Shown here: positions 25,862 to 35,329 of the stretch, one piece after another
How positions within the stretch are numbered: the first letter of the stretch is position 1
How the letters are laid out: every line of letters begins with the position of its first letter
DNA from: Blastococcus sp. TML/M2B
GTDB taxonomy: Bacteria; Actinomycetota; Actinomycetes; Mycobacteriales; Geodermatophilaceae
Length of the DNA stretch: 64,000 nucleotides
NCBI RefSeq assembly: GCF_016612865.1
Contig: NZ_JAENZZ010000001.1
Location: forward strand, 248,001-312,000
Direction: 5' to 3'
Made by a program: the position numbers and the translations under genes
The notes under the pieces: model-generated
Database searches by the model: none
What the model was told of the DNA's origin: nothing
What the model saw: the letters and a program-made list of their open reading frames with translations, nothing else

Positions 25862-27499
25862 ATGGCGGATCTCTTCGACGGCTACCTCCTGGGGCAGCAG
25901 TGGGACGAGATGTTCGGCGACGTCGGCGAACCCCGGCCGCCGTACGCGGGCCTGCACTCCTCGCTCCAGCCGATCGACGGCGAGGAGCTGGCCGCGCGGG
26001 CCGACCTGCTCAGCCAGACCTACCGCGACGCCGGTGTCACCTTCGCCCACGCCGGCGAGGAGCAGCCGTTCCCGCTGGACATCGTGCCGCGGGTCATCGG
26101 CGCCGACGAGTGGGACGTCATCGAGCGCGGGGTCGTCCAGCGGGTGCTGGCGCTCGAGGCGTTCCTCGCCGACGTCTACGGCGCCGGCCAGGTCTTCGCC
26201 GACCGGGTGGTGCCGCGCAGCGTGGTCACCACCAGCGCGCACTTCCACCGCCAGGCGCACGGGCTGGTCCCGCCCAACGGCGTCCGCGTGCACGTCAGCG
26301 GCATCGACCTGGTCCGCGACGAGGCCGGCGACTTCCGGGTGCTCGAGGACAACCTGCGCTCGCCGTCAGGGGTCAGCTACGTGATCACCAACCGGGCGGC
26401 GATGAGCCAGGTGCTGCCCGAGCTGTTCGCCGACCACCGCATCCAGCCGGTCGACGACTACCCGTCCCGCCTGCTGGCCGCGCTCAAGGCCAGCGCGCCG
26501 TCGAACGTCGCCGACCCGACGGTCGTCGTCCTCACGCCCGGCGTCTACAACTCCGCCTACTTCGAGCACGCGCTGCTGGCCCGCCAGATGGGCGTCGAGC
26601 TGGTCGAGGGGCGCGACCTGGTCTGCGCCGGCAACCAGGTCAGCATGCGGACGACGGACGGGCAGCGCCGCGTCGACGTCATCTACCGCCGCATCGACGA
26701 CGAGTTCCTCGACCCGGTGCACTTCCGCCCGGACTCGGTGATCGGCTGCGCCGGCGTCCTCAACGCGGCCCGCGCCGGCCGGGTGACCATCGCCAACGCG
26801 GTCGGCAACGGCGTCGCCGACGACAAGCTGCTCTACACCTGGGTGCCCGATTTGATCCGGTACTACCTGGGCGAGGAGCCGGTGCTGCAGAACGCCGAGA
26901 CGCACCGGCTCGACGACCGGGACACCGTCGAGTGGGTGCTCGAGTCCCTCGACCAGCTGGTGCTCAAGCCGGTCGACGGCTCCGGCGGCAAGGGCATCGT
27001 CATCGGCCCGCGCGCCGACGAGAAGACGCTCCAGGAGCTGGCCGTGAAGGTGCGTGCGAAGCCCCGCGACTGGATCGCGCAGAAACCGATCGGGCTGTCC
27101 ACCTGCCCGACGCTGGTGGGTGGCCGGATCGCCCCGCGGCACGTGGACCTGCGGCCCTTCGCGGTCAACGACGGCGACAAGGTGTGGGTGCTGCCCGGCG
27201 GGCTGACCCGGGTGGCGCTGCCGGAGGGGGAGCTGGTGGTCAACTCCAGCCAGGGCGGGGGCTCCAAGGACACCTGGGTGCTCAGCCGCCCCCGGCCGGT
27301 CGACAGCACGGTGCCGCTGGGCCCGGCCCGCGACACCACCACCATCGAGTTCACCGCCGCCGACCTGCCCGACGAGCCACCGACGCAGGACCCCGGCCCG
27401 CTGAACGACAACGCCCTGGCCCAGTCGCAGCAGTCGGAGCAGCAGCAGCAAGGGGCAGAGATGGCCATGTCTGCCCCTCGGGGAGGCGCGGGATGCTGA
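25862..27499 (+). CDS. Circularly permuted ATP-grasp protein (type 2)
   Basis: 545 residues. Starts MADLFDGYLLGQQWDEMF; the family's DPxxR-like N-terminal part is followed by the permuted ATP-grasp core with VLEDNLRSPSGVSYVI, LKPVDGSGGKGIVIGP (ATP-binding loop) and WIAQKPIGLST. A Gln-rich tail (SQQSEQQQQ) ends it. Comparative genomics (Iyer, Aravind and colleagues) predicts that this family, with alpha-E and transglutaminase-like partners, makes or ligates peptides; all three are present here in order. Overlaps the alpha-E gene by 7 nt. Confidence 0.9.
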   Translation: MADLFDGYLLGQQWDEMFGDVGEPRPPYAGLHSSLQPIDGEELAARADLLSQTYRDAGVTFAHAGEEQPFPLDIVPRVIGADEWDVIERGVVQRVLALEAFLADVYGAGQVFADRVVPRSVVTTSAHFHRQAHGLVPPNGVRVHVSGIDLVRDEAGDFRVLEDNLRSPSGVSYVITNRAAMSQVLPELFADHRIQPVDDYPSRLLAALKASAPSNVADPTVVVLTPGVYNSAYFEHALLARQMGVELVEGRDLVCAGNQVSMRTTDGQRRVDVIYRRIDDEFLDPVHFRPDSVIGCAGVLNAARAGRVTIANAVGNGVADDKLLYTWVPDLIRYYLGEEPVLQNAETHRLDDRDTVEWVLESLDQLVLKPVDGSGGKGIVIGPRADEKTLQELAVKVRAKPRDWIAQKPIGLSTCPTLVGGRIAPRHVDLRPFAVNDGDKVWVLPGGLTRVALPEGELVVNSSQGGGSKDTWVLSRPRPVDSTVPLGPARDTTTIEFTAADLPDEPPTQDPGPLNDNALAQSQQSEQQQQGAEMAMSAPRGGAGC

Positions 27500-28443
27500 G
27501 CCGGATCGCGGAGTCGCTGTTCTGGATCGGCCGCTACGTAGAGCGGGCCGATGACACCGCCCGCATCCTCGACGTGCACACCCAGCGGCTGGTCGAGGAC
27601 CCGTGGATCGACGAGCGCCGGGCCTGCGCCAACCTGCTCGCGCTCATGGGGACGCCGGTACCCGAGGAGGAGGCCGACACCGAGCGGGTACTGGCCGGCC
27701 TGGCGTTCGACCGGGCCAGCCCGAGCTCGATCGTCGGCGCGCTCTCGGCGGCGCGGGAGAACGCCCGCGGTGCCCGCGAGGTGCTCAGCGCCGAGATCTG
27801 GGAGTCGCTCAACGTCACGCACAACGCGCTGCCGCAGCAGCGCACCATGGCCCGCCGGTACGGCCCGCACTCGCTGTTCCGCTTCGTCCGCGAGCGCTCG
27901 GCGATGGTGTTCGGGCTGGCCGACGCCACGATGAGCCGCGACGAGAGCTGGCTGTTCCTCATCCTGGGCCGCTCCCTGGAGCGGGTGGACATGACCGCGC
28001 GGATGCTCTCCACCCGCGTGCTCGCCGGCGACGCCGCGCCGTCCTGGACGCTGGTGCTGCGCTCCACCGGCGCCTACGAGCCCTACCTGCGCACCTACCG
28101 CGGGGTCGTGGACTCCAGCCGCGCCGCGGAGTTCCTGCTGCTGGACCGGTTGTTCCCGCGCTCGGTGTTCGCCTCGCTGGAGCAGGCCGAGGCGTGCCTG
28201 GCCGAGCTGGAGCGCTCCACGGTCCGCGACGCGGCCCGGGTCGGCGTCGCCGGGGAGGCGCACCGCATCGTCGGCCGGGCGCGCACGATGCTCGAGTTCA
28301 TGTCCACCCCCGAGCTGCTGGCCCAGCTGCCGGTCCGGCTCGAGGAGCTGCAGCGGACCTGCTCGGCGGCGAGCGCGGCGGTCACCCACCGCTTCTTCAC
28401 CGAACAGGCGCCGCAGGTGTGGGTGCCGGAGGAGGCAGGGTGA
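27493..28443 (+). CDS. Alpha-E domain protein
   Basis: 316-residue all-helical protein. The N-terminus LSRIAESLFWIGRYVERADDTARILDVH is diagnostic of the alpha-E family, partner of the circularly permuted ATP-grasp enzyme. Catalytic role not established. Second gene of the three-gene set; stop lies 7 nt before the transglutaminase gene. Confidence 0.9.
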   Translation: MLSRIAESLFWIGRYVERADDTARILDVHTQRLVEDPWIDERRACANLLALMGTPVPEEEADTERVLAGLAFDRASPSSIVGALSAARENARGAREVLSAEIWESLNVTHNALPQQRTMARRYGPHSLFRFVRERSAMVFGLADATMSRDESWLFLILGRSLERVDMTARMLSTRVLAGDAAPSWTLVLRSTGAYEPYLRTYRGVVDSSRAAEFLLLDRLFPRSVFASLEQAEACLAELERSTVRDAARVGVAGEAHRIVGRARTMLEFMSTPELLAQLPVRLEELQRTCSAASAAVTHRFFTEQAPQVWVPEEAG

Positions 28444-28450
28444 GCGGCCG

Positions 28451-29338
28451 ATGACCCAGTTCCAGACGCAGGCGCCGCCCGCGCGCAGCGGCGGCTCCCG
28501 CTGGCGGCTGCAGATCGTGCACCGCACCCGCTTCCACTACAGCGGGCCGGTGCGCTCCTCCTACAACGAGGCCCGGCTGACGCCGGAGAACAGCGCGCGG
28601 CAGACGACGCTGCGCTCCCGGGTGGAGATCGAACCGGGCGCCACCGCCTACGCCTACCGCGACTACTGGGGCTCGACGGTCACCGCCTTCGACCTGCACA
28701 CCCCGCACGCGGAGCTCGTCGTCACCGGCACCTCGACCGTGGAGGCCGGTCCGGACCTCGCCGCGCACGACCGGCTGGGCTGGTCCGCGCTCACCGGCCG
28801 CGAGGTCCGCGAGCAGTTCGGCGAGCTGCTCGCGCCGACGGCGCTCACCGCCATCGACGACGACGTCGTCGCCGCGGCGCGGGAGGCCGTGGGCGACGCG
28901 ATCCCGCACGACGCCGGCCCGCTGGTGTGCGAGTTCGTGCACGACCGCATGGAGTACCTGCCGGGCTCCACCAACGTGAAGACCAACGCCATGCAGGCCT
29001 GGACGTCCGGCAAGGGTGTCTGCCAGGACATCTCGCACGTCACCGTGGGCATCCTGCGCGCGCTCGGGCTGCCCGCCCGGTACGTCTCGGGGTACCTGCA
29101 CCCGCGGCCCGACGGCGAGATCGGCGCCGCGGTGACCGGCGAGAGCCACGCCTGGGTGGAGTGGTGGGACGGCGGCTGGAACGGCTTCGACCCGACGAAC
29201 GCGGTGCCGATCGGCAACCGGCACGTCACGCTCGGCCGGGGACGCGACTACGGAGACGTCCCGCCGTTCAAGGGGCTGTTCTCCGGCCCGAAGAGCGAGG
29301 GCCACACCGTCACCGTGGAGGTCACCCGGCTCGCCTGA
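28451..29338 (+). CDS. Transglutaminase-like cysteine protease family protein
   Basis: 295 residues. N-terminal beta domain (bacterial transglutaminase-like N-terminal, WRLQIVHRTRFHYSGPVRSSYNEARLTP) and a papain-like transglutaminase core with triad Cys191 (GVCQD), His233 (SHAWV) and Asp247 (FDPTN). No signal peptide, so cytosolic. Predicted to cleave or ligate peptides made by the upstream ATP-grasp partner. Confidence 0.9.
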   Translation: MTQFQTQAPPARSGGSRWRLQIVHRTRFHYSGPVRSSYNEARLTPENSARQTTLRSRVEIEPGATAYAYRDYWGSTVTAFDLHTPHAELVVTGTSTVEAGPDLAAHDRLGWSALTGREVREQFGELLAPTALTAIDDDVVAAAREAVGDAIPHDAGPLVCEFVHDRMEYLPGSTNVKTNAMQAWTSGKGVCQDISHVTVGILRALGLPARYVSGYLHPRPDGEIGAAVTGESHAWVEWWDGGWNGFDPTNAVPIGNRHVTLGRGRDYGDVPPFKGLFSGPKSEGHTVTVEVTRLA

Positions 29339-29438
29339 CCCGCGACACCCGCTGACTGGTGTCGCTCCACCGGTCCGACCTGCCAGGATGCCGCGGGTGC
29401 CCGGGCCGTCCCGGCCGGGGCGGAGCGGATGGGGTCCC

Positions 29439-31346
29439 ATGCGTCGTCGGTGGTCGGTCCTGGGTGCGGCGGCGAGCCTGCTCGTGGCAGCGGGGTGCAC
29501 GAGCGAGCCGGAGGAGCCGGCGGAGCCCTCGGCGGCGGCCGCGGCCGACGGCGAGGGCTGGACGGTGCTCGTCTACTCGATCGCCGACACCGACCTCGAG
29601 CCCTACCTCCTGGCCGACCTGGAGGAGTTCGCCGAGGTCGGGTCGCAGGACGGCCTGCAGGTCGCGGCCATGGTCGACCGCTCCGCCGACTACAGCAGCG
29701 ACCCGTTCCTCGGCCTGGACGACTGGGTCGGCGCGAAGTACGTGTCGATCGGCCAGGGCGAGGCCACCGAGCTGGCCGACGTGGGCGACGTCGACACCGG
29801 CGACCCCACGCCGCTGGCCGACTTCATCGCCGCCGGGATCACCGACCACCCGGCCGAGCACTACGCGCTGGTGATCAGCGACCACGGCGCCTCCTGGCCC
29901 GGCGTCGGCGGGGACGAGGGCTCGGACTTCAGCAGCCTGAGCCTGGAGGAGATCCGCAGCGGCATCGCCGACGGCCTGGACCAGGCCGGCGTGGAGAAGC
30001 TGGACCTGCTGGGCTTCGACGCCTGCCTCATGGCCACCTACGAGACGGCCAGCACGATGGCCCCGCTGGCCGACCGGATGATCGCCAGCCAGGAGCTGGA
30101 GCCGGGTCACGGCTGGGACTACCGCGCCTTCCAGGTGGCCGCCGACGACCCCGCGGTCGACGTCGACACCCTCGGGACCGCGATCGTCGACGGCTTCGCC
30201 GCGCAGGCGGAGGAGGCCGGGACCGGCGCCGACATCACCCTCTCGATGATCGACCTGACCGCCATGGACGCCGTCGACGAGGCGGTGGCCGCGTTCGGCG
30301 AGGCGCTCGGCGAGCGCGCGGCCGCGGTCGCCCCCGTCGTCGGCCGGGAGCGCGCCTCGGTTCTCTCCTTCGGCCGCGACCCCGACCCCGAGGTGGACAC
30401 GCACATGGCCGACCTCGGCCTGCTGGCCGCCGAGATCGGCGTGGACGCCCTCGACGTCTCCGACCAGGCCGACGCCGTCATCCGGGCGCTCGACGACGCC
30501 GTCCCGTACAAGATCGCCGGCCCGGCGGCACTGGGCGCCAGCGGCCTGTCGATCTACTTCCCGCCGACCGAGGACCTGCTGAACCCCGACTACGCCTCGG
30601 TGGAGAGCGCGCAGGCGTGGAGCGAGTTCCTGGCCAGCTACTTCGACGCCGGCAAGGCCATCCCGGTCGAGCAGCAGGCGTCCTTCGGCGACGGCAGCGT
30701 CGAGGCGTTCTTCGACGAGGACGGGCTGAACCTCTTCGCGACCTTCGCCGAGGCGGCCGCGGAGAACGTGGTCTGGTCCTCGATCAGCTACGGCGAGCTC
30801 GCCGACGACGGGTCGGTCACCTTCTTCGGCGAGGAGGAGGCCGACATCGCCGAGGACGGCTCCGGGGGCGTCCTGGGGATCTACGACCTGACCGTCATGA
30901 CGATCAGCGACGGCATCGACACCTCGTACGCCTACCTGACGCTGGCCTGGGACGACGAGGCCGAGGTGGGCACCATCGACGTCCCGCTGGCCTACTTCGA
31001 GCCCGGCGAGGACGAGGAGTACCGGGACGTGACGCTGACGATCACGTTCGACCCGGAGACCGGGGACGTGCTCAACGAGACCTACTACGGGACGACGTCC
31101 GCCGGCACCTACGGGGAGCTCACCGCCGACCCCGAGGGGATCATCGTGCCCAAGCTGCTGGTGGTCGCCGCCGACGGCAGCTCGTCCTGGGAGCCGGCCA
31201 CCGACGTCGGGCTCTACGCCGACCTGCCGAGCCTGCAGTACGACTTCGAGACGCTGGAGAGCGGCACCGCGCTGTTCGCCCAGCTGTCGGTCACCGACTT
31301 CGGCGGCAACAGCGACGCGGTGTCGGCGGAGGTCGTCGTCCCCTGA
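29439..31346 (+). CDS. Clostripain (peptidase C11) family lipoprotein
   Basis: 635 residues. Lipoprotein signal with lipobox VAAGC, lipid Cys20. The C11 fold is shown by the catalytic His149 in SDHGASW and Cys196 in GFDACLM, followed by YETASTM. The C-terminal half (about 400-635) is very acidic and beta-rich with no family I can name. Anchored outside the cell, it would cleave after basic residues if typical clostripain. Lies 100 nt after the transglutaminase gene; co-transcription is possible but not shown. Confidence 0.85.
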   Translation: MRRRWSVLGAAASLLVAAGCTSEPEEPAEPSAAAAADGEGWTVLVYSIADTDLEPYLLADLEEFAEVGSQDGLQVAAMVDRSADYSSDPFLGLDDWVGAKYVSIGQGEATELADVGDVDTGDPTPLADFIAAGITDHPAEHYALVISDHGASWPGVGGDEGSDFSSLSLEEIRSGIADGLDQAGVEKLDLLGFDACLMATYETASTMAPLADRMIASQELEPGHGWDYRAFQVAADDPAVDVDTLGTAIVDGFAAQAEEAGTGADITLSMIDLTAMDAVDEAVAAFGEALGERAAAVAPVVGRERASVLSFGRDPDPEVDTHMADLGLLAAEIGVDALDVSDQADAVIRALDDAVPYKIAGPAALGASGLSIYFPPTEDLLNPDYASVESAQAWSEFLASYFDAGKAIPVEQQASFGDGSVEAFFDEDGLNLFATFAEAAAENVVWSSISYGELADDGSVTFFGEEEADIAEDGSGGVLGIYDLTVMTISDGIDTSYAYLTLAWDDEAEVGTIDVPLAYFEPGEDEEYRDVTLTITFDPETGDVLNETYYGTTSAGTYGELTADPEGIIVPKLLVVAADGSSSWEPATDVGLYADLPSLQYDFETLESGTALFAQLSVTDFGGNSDAVSAEVVVP

Positions 31347-31353
31347 TGCGGCG

Positions 31354-31381
31354 GCTGCCGGTCCCTCAGGGGGCCGGCAGC
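31354..31381. terminator. Terminator between clostripain-like and GNAT genes
   Basis: gctgccgg/ccggcagc 8-bp perfect stem, 12-nt loop, overlapping the GNAT stop codon. Confidence 0.5.
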
Positions 31382-32046
31382 TCGCGGTCGGGGCGCAGGT
31401 TGCGGATCGGGACGCCGGCGGCCTCGTCGTCGGGGGTCATGGGCGGCAGGTGCGCCGTGCGGGCGGGGACGTACCGCTGCCACCACCCGGGGGCGTCGGC
31501 CAGCCAGGCGTCGCCGAGGTCGGTCAGCCGGCCGTCGCTGCCCAGCGCCGCCCAGCCCATGGCGATCCGTATGCCCACGGCCATCAGCACGAGCTTGCCG
31601 GCGACCCCGCGGCGGCGGTGGGCGGGCGCCACGTAGATCTGCCCGATGACGCCGGAGGACGGCGACCAGCGCAGCGCCCCGACCTGGTTGGCCCACGACA
31701 GGTCCCGGCGGGCGAACGCGGCGCGGTCCAGCAGTGCGCCGTCGGGGGCGTCGGCGGTGGAGAAGGCGACCAGGTCGACCTGGTCGCCGCAGCCGGCCGG
31801 GGAGACGACGCCCCACAGCAGCGGCGCGCCCGGGGCCGCCTCGGGCGAGACCAGGACGCGCCGCGGGAGCCGGCCGGGCACCGGGACCTGCGCCTCGACC
31901 TGCCAGCCGGCGGGGTGCCGCGGGGGGCCGGGCAGCTCGACGACCGTGCCGGCGGCGAAGTCCGGCGTGGCGACGCCGACGATCACCCGCCCCGGCGGCG
32001 CCGCGTGGGAGGCGTACCAGATCCCGGGTGCCGCCGGGTCGATCAC
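31366..32046 (-). CDS. GNAT family acetyltransferase-like protein
   Basis: 226 residues. The C-terminal half holds GNAT motif A (IGQIYVAPAHRRRGVAGKLVL), which binds acetyl-CoA. The N-terminal half (WYASHAAPPGRVIVGVATPDF) is less clear. GTG start overlaps the stop of the LAXTG surface-protein gene (GTGA), so it is translated from the same mRNA. Acceptor unknown. Confidence 0.75.
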   Translation of the reverse strand: MIDPAAPGIWYASHAAPPGRVIVGVATPDFAAGTVVELPGPPRHPAGWQVEAQVPVPGRLPRRVLVSPEAAPGAPLLWGVVSPAGCGDQVDLVAFSTADAPDGALLDRAAFARRDLSWANQVGALRWSPSSGVIGQIYVAPAHRRRGVAGKLVLMAVGIRIAMGWAALGSDGRLTDLGDAWLADAPGWWQRYVPARTAHLPPMTPDDEAAGVPIRNLRPDRELPAP

Positions 32047-33233
32047 CGGGTGCGCCGCCGGGCGACGCCGACCGTCACCGCGCCGGCGGCGACCAGGCCG
32101 GCGCCGAGCGCGAGGACGGGCATCGGCGCAGCACCCGTGGCGGCCAGCCGGCCGGAGCCGCCGGACGCCGGGGCCGACGCGCCCGCAGCGGGTGCGGGAG
32201 CGGCCGCGGCGAGCGTGCTGCTCGCGGGGGTCGTCGCAGGGGCGGTCGAGACGGGCAGCAGAACAGGGGCGCCGGTGTCGGCGACGCTGCTGGCAGCGGC
32301 CAGCGTCAGCAGGAACGGCGCCGTCGAGAAGGGCGAGCCGTCGGCGGACGCGGTCTGCCGGATCTGGTACTGCCCGGGGAGGTACAGGCCGGGGAAGAGC
32401 AGCTGCCCGCCCGCGCTGGAGACGGCGCTGACGGTCAGCGGGCTCGCGGCGGCGATCGGCGCGGAACCGGACGCCGTCGTCGGCGCGGCGGCGGCGCAGG
32501 TGCCGCCGGGCTGGGTGCACAGCTCGAAGGTCGCGCCGGCCACGGGTGCGCCGCCGGCACCGGTGAGGGTGACCCCGAGCGTCCGGTAGGCGCCCGGGGC
32601 CTCGAACACCGCGGCGACCGGGCCCTCGAAGTCCTCGTCGGTGTAGCCGGCGATGGTCCGGCCGCCGGCCGGGAGCAGCACCTGGCCCGAGGTCGGGACG
32701 CGGACGAGCTCGACGGTGAACTCGGACAGCGGGAAGAGGATCGCCCCGTCGACGTCGGTGTCGATCACCATCTCGGAGCCGGTGAAGTCGCAGGGGTTCC
32801 CGTTGCCGTCGGTGTCCGCCTCGTCCCAGGTGCACTCGATGACGGGGACGCCGTCCGGGAAGTCCTCGGTGTCCGAGGTGTCCCGGTCGAAGACCTTCGT
32901 GTAGGTCACGCGGAACGTCGCGCCGGTCCGGTCGAGCTCGGCGTCCGCGGGGAAGGAGCTGCCCGCGCTGACGAGGAGGTCGGGCTCGAGCTTGCCCCAG
33001 CCGAAGTGGGCCGCGGTGGCGCTCGCGGGCGAGGCCCCGGCGGCCAGCGGCGCGGGGGTGAGGACCTCTGCGGCCTCCGTCCCGGCCTCGGGCTGCGCGG
33101 CGGCGCCCGGGTCCGGCGTCTCGTCGGCCGGGGCGGCCAGGGCGGTGGCCGGGACGCCGAGGGTGACGGCGCCCAGGGTCAGGGCGGTGAGCCCGCCGGC
33201 ACGACGGGCACGGGCGGAGGTGGCGAGGGACAC
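32043..33233 (-). CDS. Secreted cell-wall protein with LAXTG sorting signal
   Basis: 396 residues. Signal peptide (TALTLGAVTLGVPATALA), then an Ala/Pro/Glu-rich region and an acidic folded domain (FGWGKLEPDLLVSAGSSFPA; DEADTDGNGNPCDF). A Cna-B/SpaA-like module (TLTGAGGAPVAGATFELCT) follows. The C-terminus is a sortase signal: LAATG at 363-367, hydrophobic helix, RRRTR. LAXTG is the motif known for class E sortases of high-GC Gram-positives. No sortase gene is in the window. Confidence 0.85.
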   Translation of the reverse strand: MSLATSARARRAGGLTALTLGAVTLGVPATALAAPADETPDPGAAAQPEAGTEAAEVLTPAPLAAGASPASATAAHFGWGKLEPDLLVSAGSSFPADAELDRTGATFRVTYTKVFDRDTSDTEDFPDGVPVIECTWDEADTDGNGNPCDFTGSEMVIDTDVDGAILFPLSEFTVELVRVPTSGQVLLPAGGRTIAGYTDEDFEGPVAAVFEAPGAYRTLGVTLTGAGGAPVAGATFELCTQPGGTCAAAAPTTASGSAPIAAASPLTVSAVSSAGGQLLFPGLYLPGQYQIRQTASADGSPFSTAPFLLTLAAASSVADTGAPVLLPVSTAPATTPASSTLAAAAPAPAAGASAPASGGSGRLAATGAAPMPVLALGAGLVAAGAVTVGVARRRTR

Positions 33234-33392
33234 GGAGAGCTCCAGGGGTGGACCGCCGAGCCACTCGGCGTGTCGAGCGGGAACTGTCCTCGTCCGGGCG
33301 TCTGCGCAGGTCAGCGGCGTGCGGCGTGTCCTGACGGGCCGGGGGAGGGGTCTTCGTCAACGTCCGCCATCAGCGCGCGATACTGGGGGGTG

Positions 33393-35214
33393 ATGAGCAC
33401 CCCCTTGAACCTGGTCAACCTGGAGCGGGTGCACAAGGCGCACGGCACCACCATGATCCTCGACGACGTCTCCCTGGGCGTCGCCGCGGGCGAGCGGATC
33501 GGCGTCGTGGGCCGCAACGGCGGCGGGAAGTCCACGCTGCTGTCCCTGCTCACGGGCACCGACGAACCCGACTCCGGCCGCGTGACCCGGCGCGGCGACC
33601 TCGCCATGGGCGTGCTCGACCAGCTCGGCACGCTGCCCGAGGGGACGACGGTGCGCGACGTCGTCCTCCCGACCAGCATGTTCGCCAACGAGCACGAGTG
33701 GGCCGCCGATCCCGCCGTCCGCAGCGTGCTCGCCGGCCTCGAGCTCGACCGGATGGGACTGGACGCCCCGGTCGCCCCGATGTCCGGTGGCGAGCGCCGG
33801 CGGGTGGCGCTCGCCGCGCAGCTCATCCGCCCGCTGGACCTGCTGGTCCTCGACGAGCCGACCAACCACCTCGACGTCGAGGGCGTCGCCTGGCTGGCCG
33901 AGTACGTCAACCAGCGCGCCGGCGGGCTCGTCGTCGTCACCCACGACCGGTGGTTCCTCGACGAGGTCTGCACCACGACGTGGGAGGTCGCCGACGGGAA
34001 CGTGCACGCCTACGACGGCGGGTACTCGGCGTACACCCTGGCCCGCGCGGAGCGGGCGCGGATCGCCTCGGTCACCGAGGAGCGCCGGCTGAACCTGGTC
34101 CGCAAGGAGCTGGCCTGGCTGCGGCGCGGCCCGCCGGCCCGCACCAGCAAGCCGAAGTTCCGCATCGAGGCCGCGCAGGCGCTGATCGCCGACGAGCCCC
34201 CGGCGCGGGACTCGATGGCGCTCAAGGGGTTCGCCGCGAAGCGGCTCGGCAAGACCGTCTACGAGCTGGAGGACGTCAGCTACGCCGTCCCCACCGAGGA
34301 CGGGCCGCGCACGCTGTTCCGCGACCTGACCTGGAACGTCGGCCCGGGCGACCGGATCGGCATCGTCGGCGTGAACGGCGCGGGCAAGACCTCGCTGCTC
34401 AAGCTGCTCGTGGGGGAGACCTCCCCGGACGCCGGCACCGTGGTCGTCGGGCAGACGGTGTCGCCGGCCTACCTGTCCCAGCACGTGACCGAGCTGCCCC
34501 CCAAGGCGCGGGTGCTGGAGGCGGTGCAGGACGTCGCCCGGCTGGCCCGGATCGGCAACCAGGAGATCTCGGCGTCGACGCTGGCCGAGCGGTTCGGCTT
34601 CGCGGCCAACCGCCAGTGGACGCCGGTCGGGGACCTCTCCGGCGGCGAGCGGCGTCGGCTCCAGCTGCTCCGGCTGCTCATGGCCGAGCCGAACGTGCTG
34701 GTGCTCGACGAGCCGACCAACGACCTGGACATCGACACCCTGACCGCGCTGGAGGACCTGCTCGACGGCTTCCCCGGCACGGTGCTGGTGGTCAGCCACG
34801 ACCGGTACTTCGTGGACCGCGTCTGCGACAAGGTGGTCGCGCTGCTGGGCGACGGCTCGCTGGCCGAGCTGCCCGGCGGGGTGGACGAGTACCTGCGCCG
34901 CCGCGCCGCGGGCGGTGCTCCGCTGTCGACGGCGTCCGGCGGCGGGGGCACCCGCCCGGTGGGCGCGCCCTCGACCTCCGCCCACGGCCGTCTCGGCGGC
35001 CGATGCTCGGGCGGCGAAGAAGGAGGTCGGCCGGCTCGAGCGCCGCATGCTCAAGCTGGACGCCGACGAGAAGAAGCTGCACGAGCAGCTCGCCGCCGCC
35101 GCGACGGACTACGCGAAGGCCGCCGAGCTGGACGCGAAGCTCAAGGAGCTGCAGGCGGAGAAGACCGAGGTCGAGGAGGCCTGGCTGACCGCCTCCGAGC
35201 TCGCCGACGGCTGA
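33393..35214 (+). CDS. ABC-F family ATPase (Uup-like), frameshifted in the linker
   Basis: About 606 residues. Two ABC modules without membrane domains: first Walker A GRNGGGKST (40-48), signature MSGGERRR, LDEPTNHLD; second Walker A GVNGAGKTS, signature LSGGERRR, LDEPTNDLD. ABC-F proteins act on the ribosome. The C-terminal coiled coil (AAKKEVGRLERRMLKLDADEKK) is in another frame: one extra base between about 34955 and 35005 in the Gly/Pro-rich linker splits it (length 3n+1). ATG 33393 is preceded by a GTG one codon earlier, also possible. Confidence 0.87.
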
Positions 35215-35238
35215 GCCGGCACGTACTCCCGGCGCAGC

Positions 35239-35296
35239 GCGTCCTCCCTCACCGCCGAGCGTCCTCCCTCACCGCGGACCGTGAGGGAGGACGCTC
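35239..35296. repeat. 16-bp inverted repeat with 8-nt loop and a duplicated arm
   Basis: gagcgtcctccctcac (35257-35272) pairs perfectly with 35281-35296 across loop cgcggacc. The left arm is repeated just upstream (gcgtcctccctcaccgc at 35239-35255 and 35259-35275, 20 bp apart), so two mutually exclusive hairpins are possible. Lies between convergent genes and can serve as bidirectional terminator. Confidence 0.8.
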
Positions 35297-35299
35297 GAT

Positions 35300-35316
35300 G
35301 ATCAGGTGACCTGATC
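35300..35316. other. 17-bp palindrome gatcaggtgacctgatc
   Basis: Perfect 8-bp arms around a single centre base, directly after the long hairpin and 14 nt before the end of the convergent membrane-protein gene. Operator-like shape but in a 3' position; role unclear. Confidence 0.4.
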
Positions 35317-35329
35317 GTGGCGGGGTGAC

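Noticed and set aside
31734-35309. A single long plus-strand frame joining a Gly/Arg-rich stretch to the ABC-F ATPase
   Set aside because: The first 550 codons are antisense to the GNAT and LAXTG genes; the ATPase has its own start at 33393.
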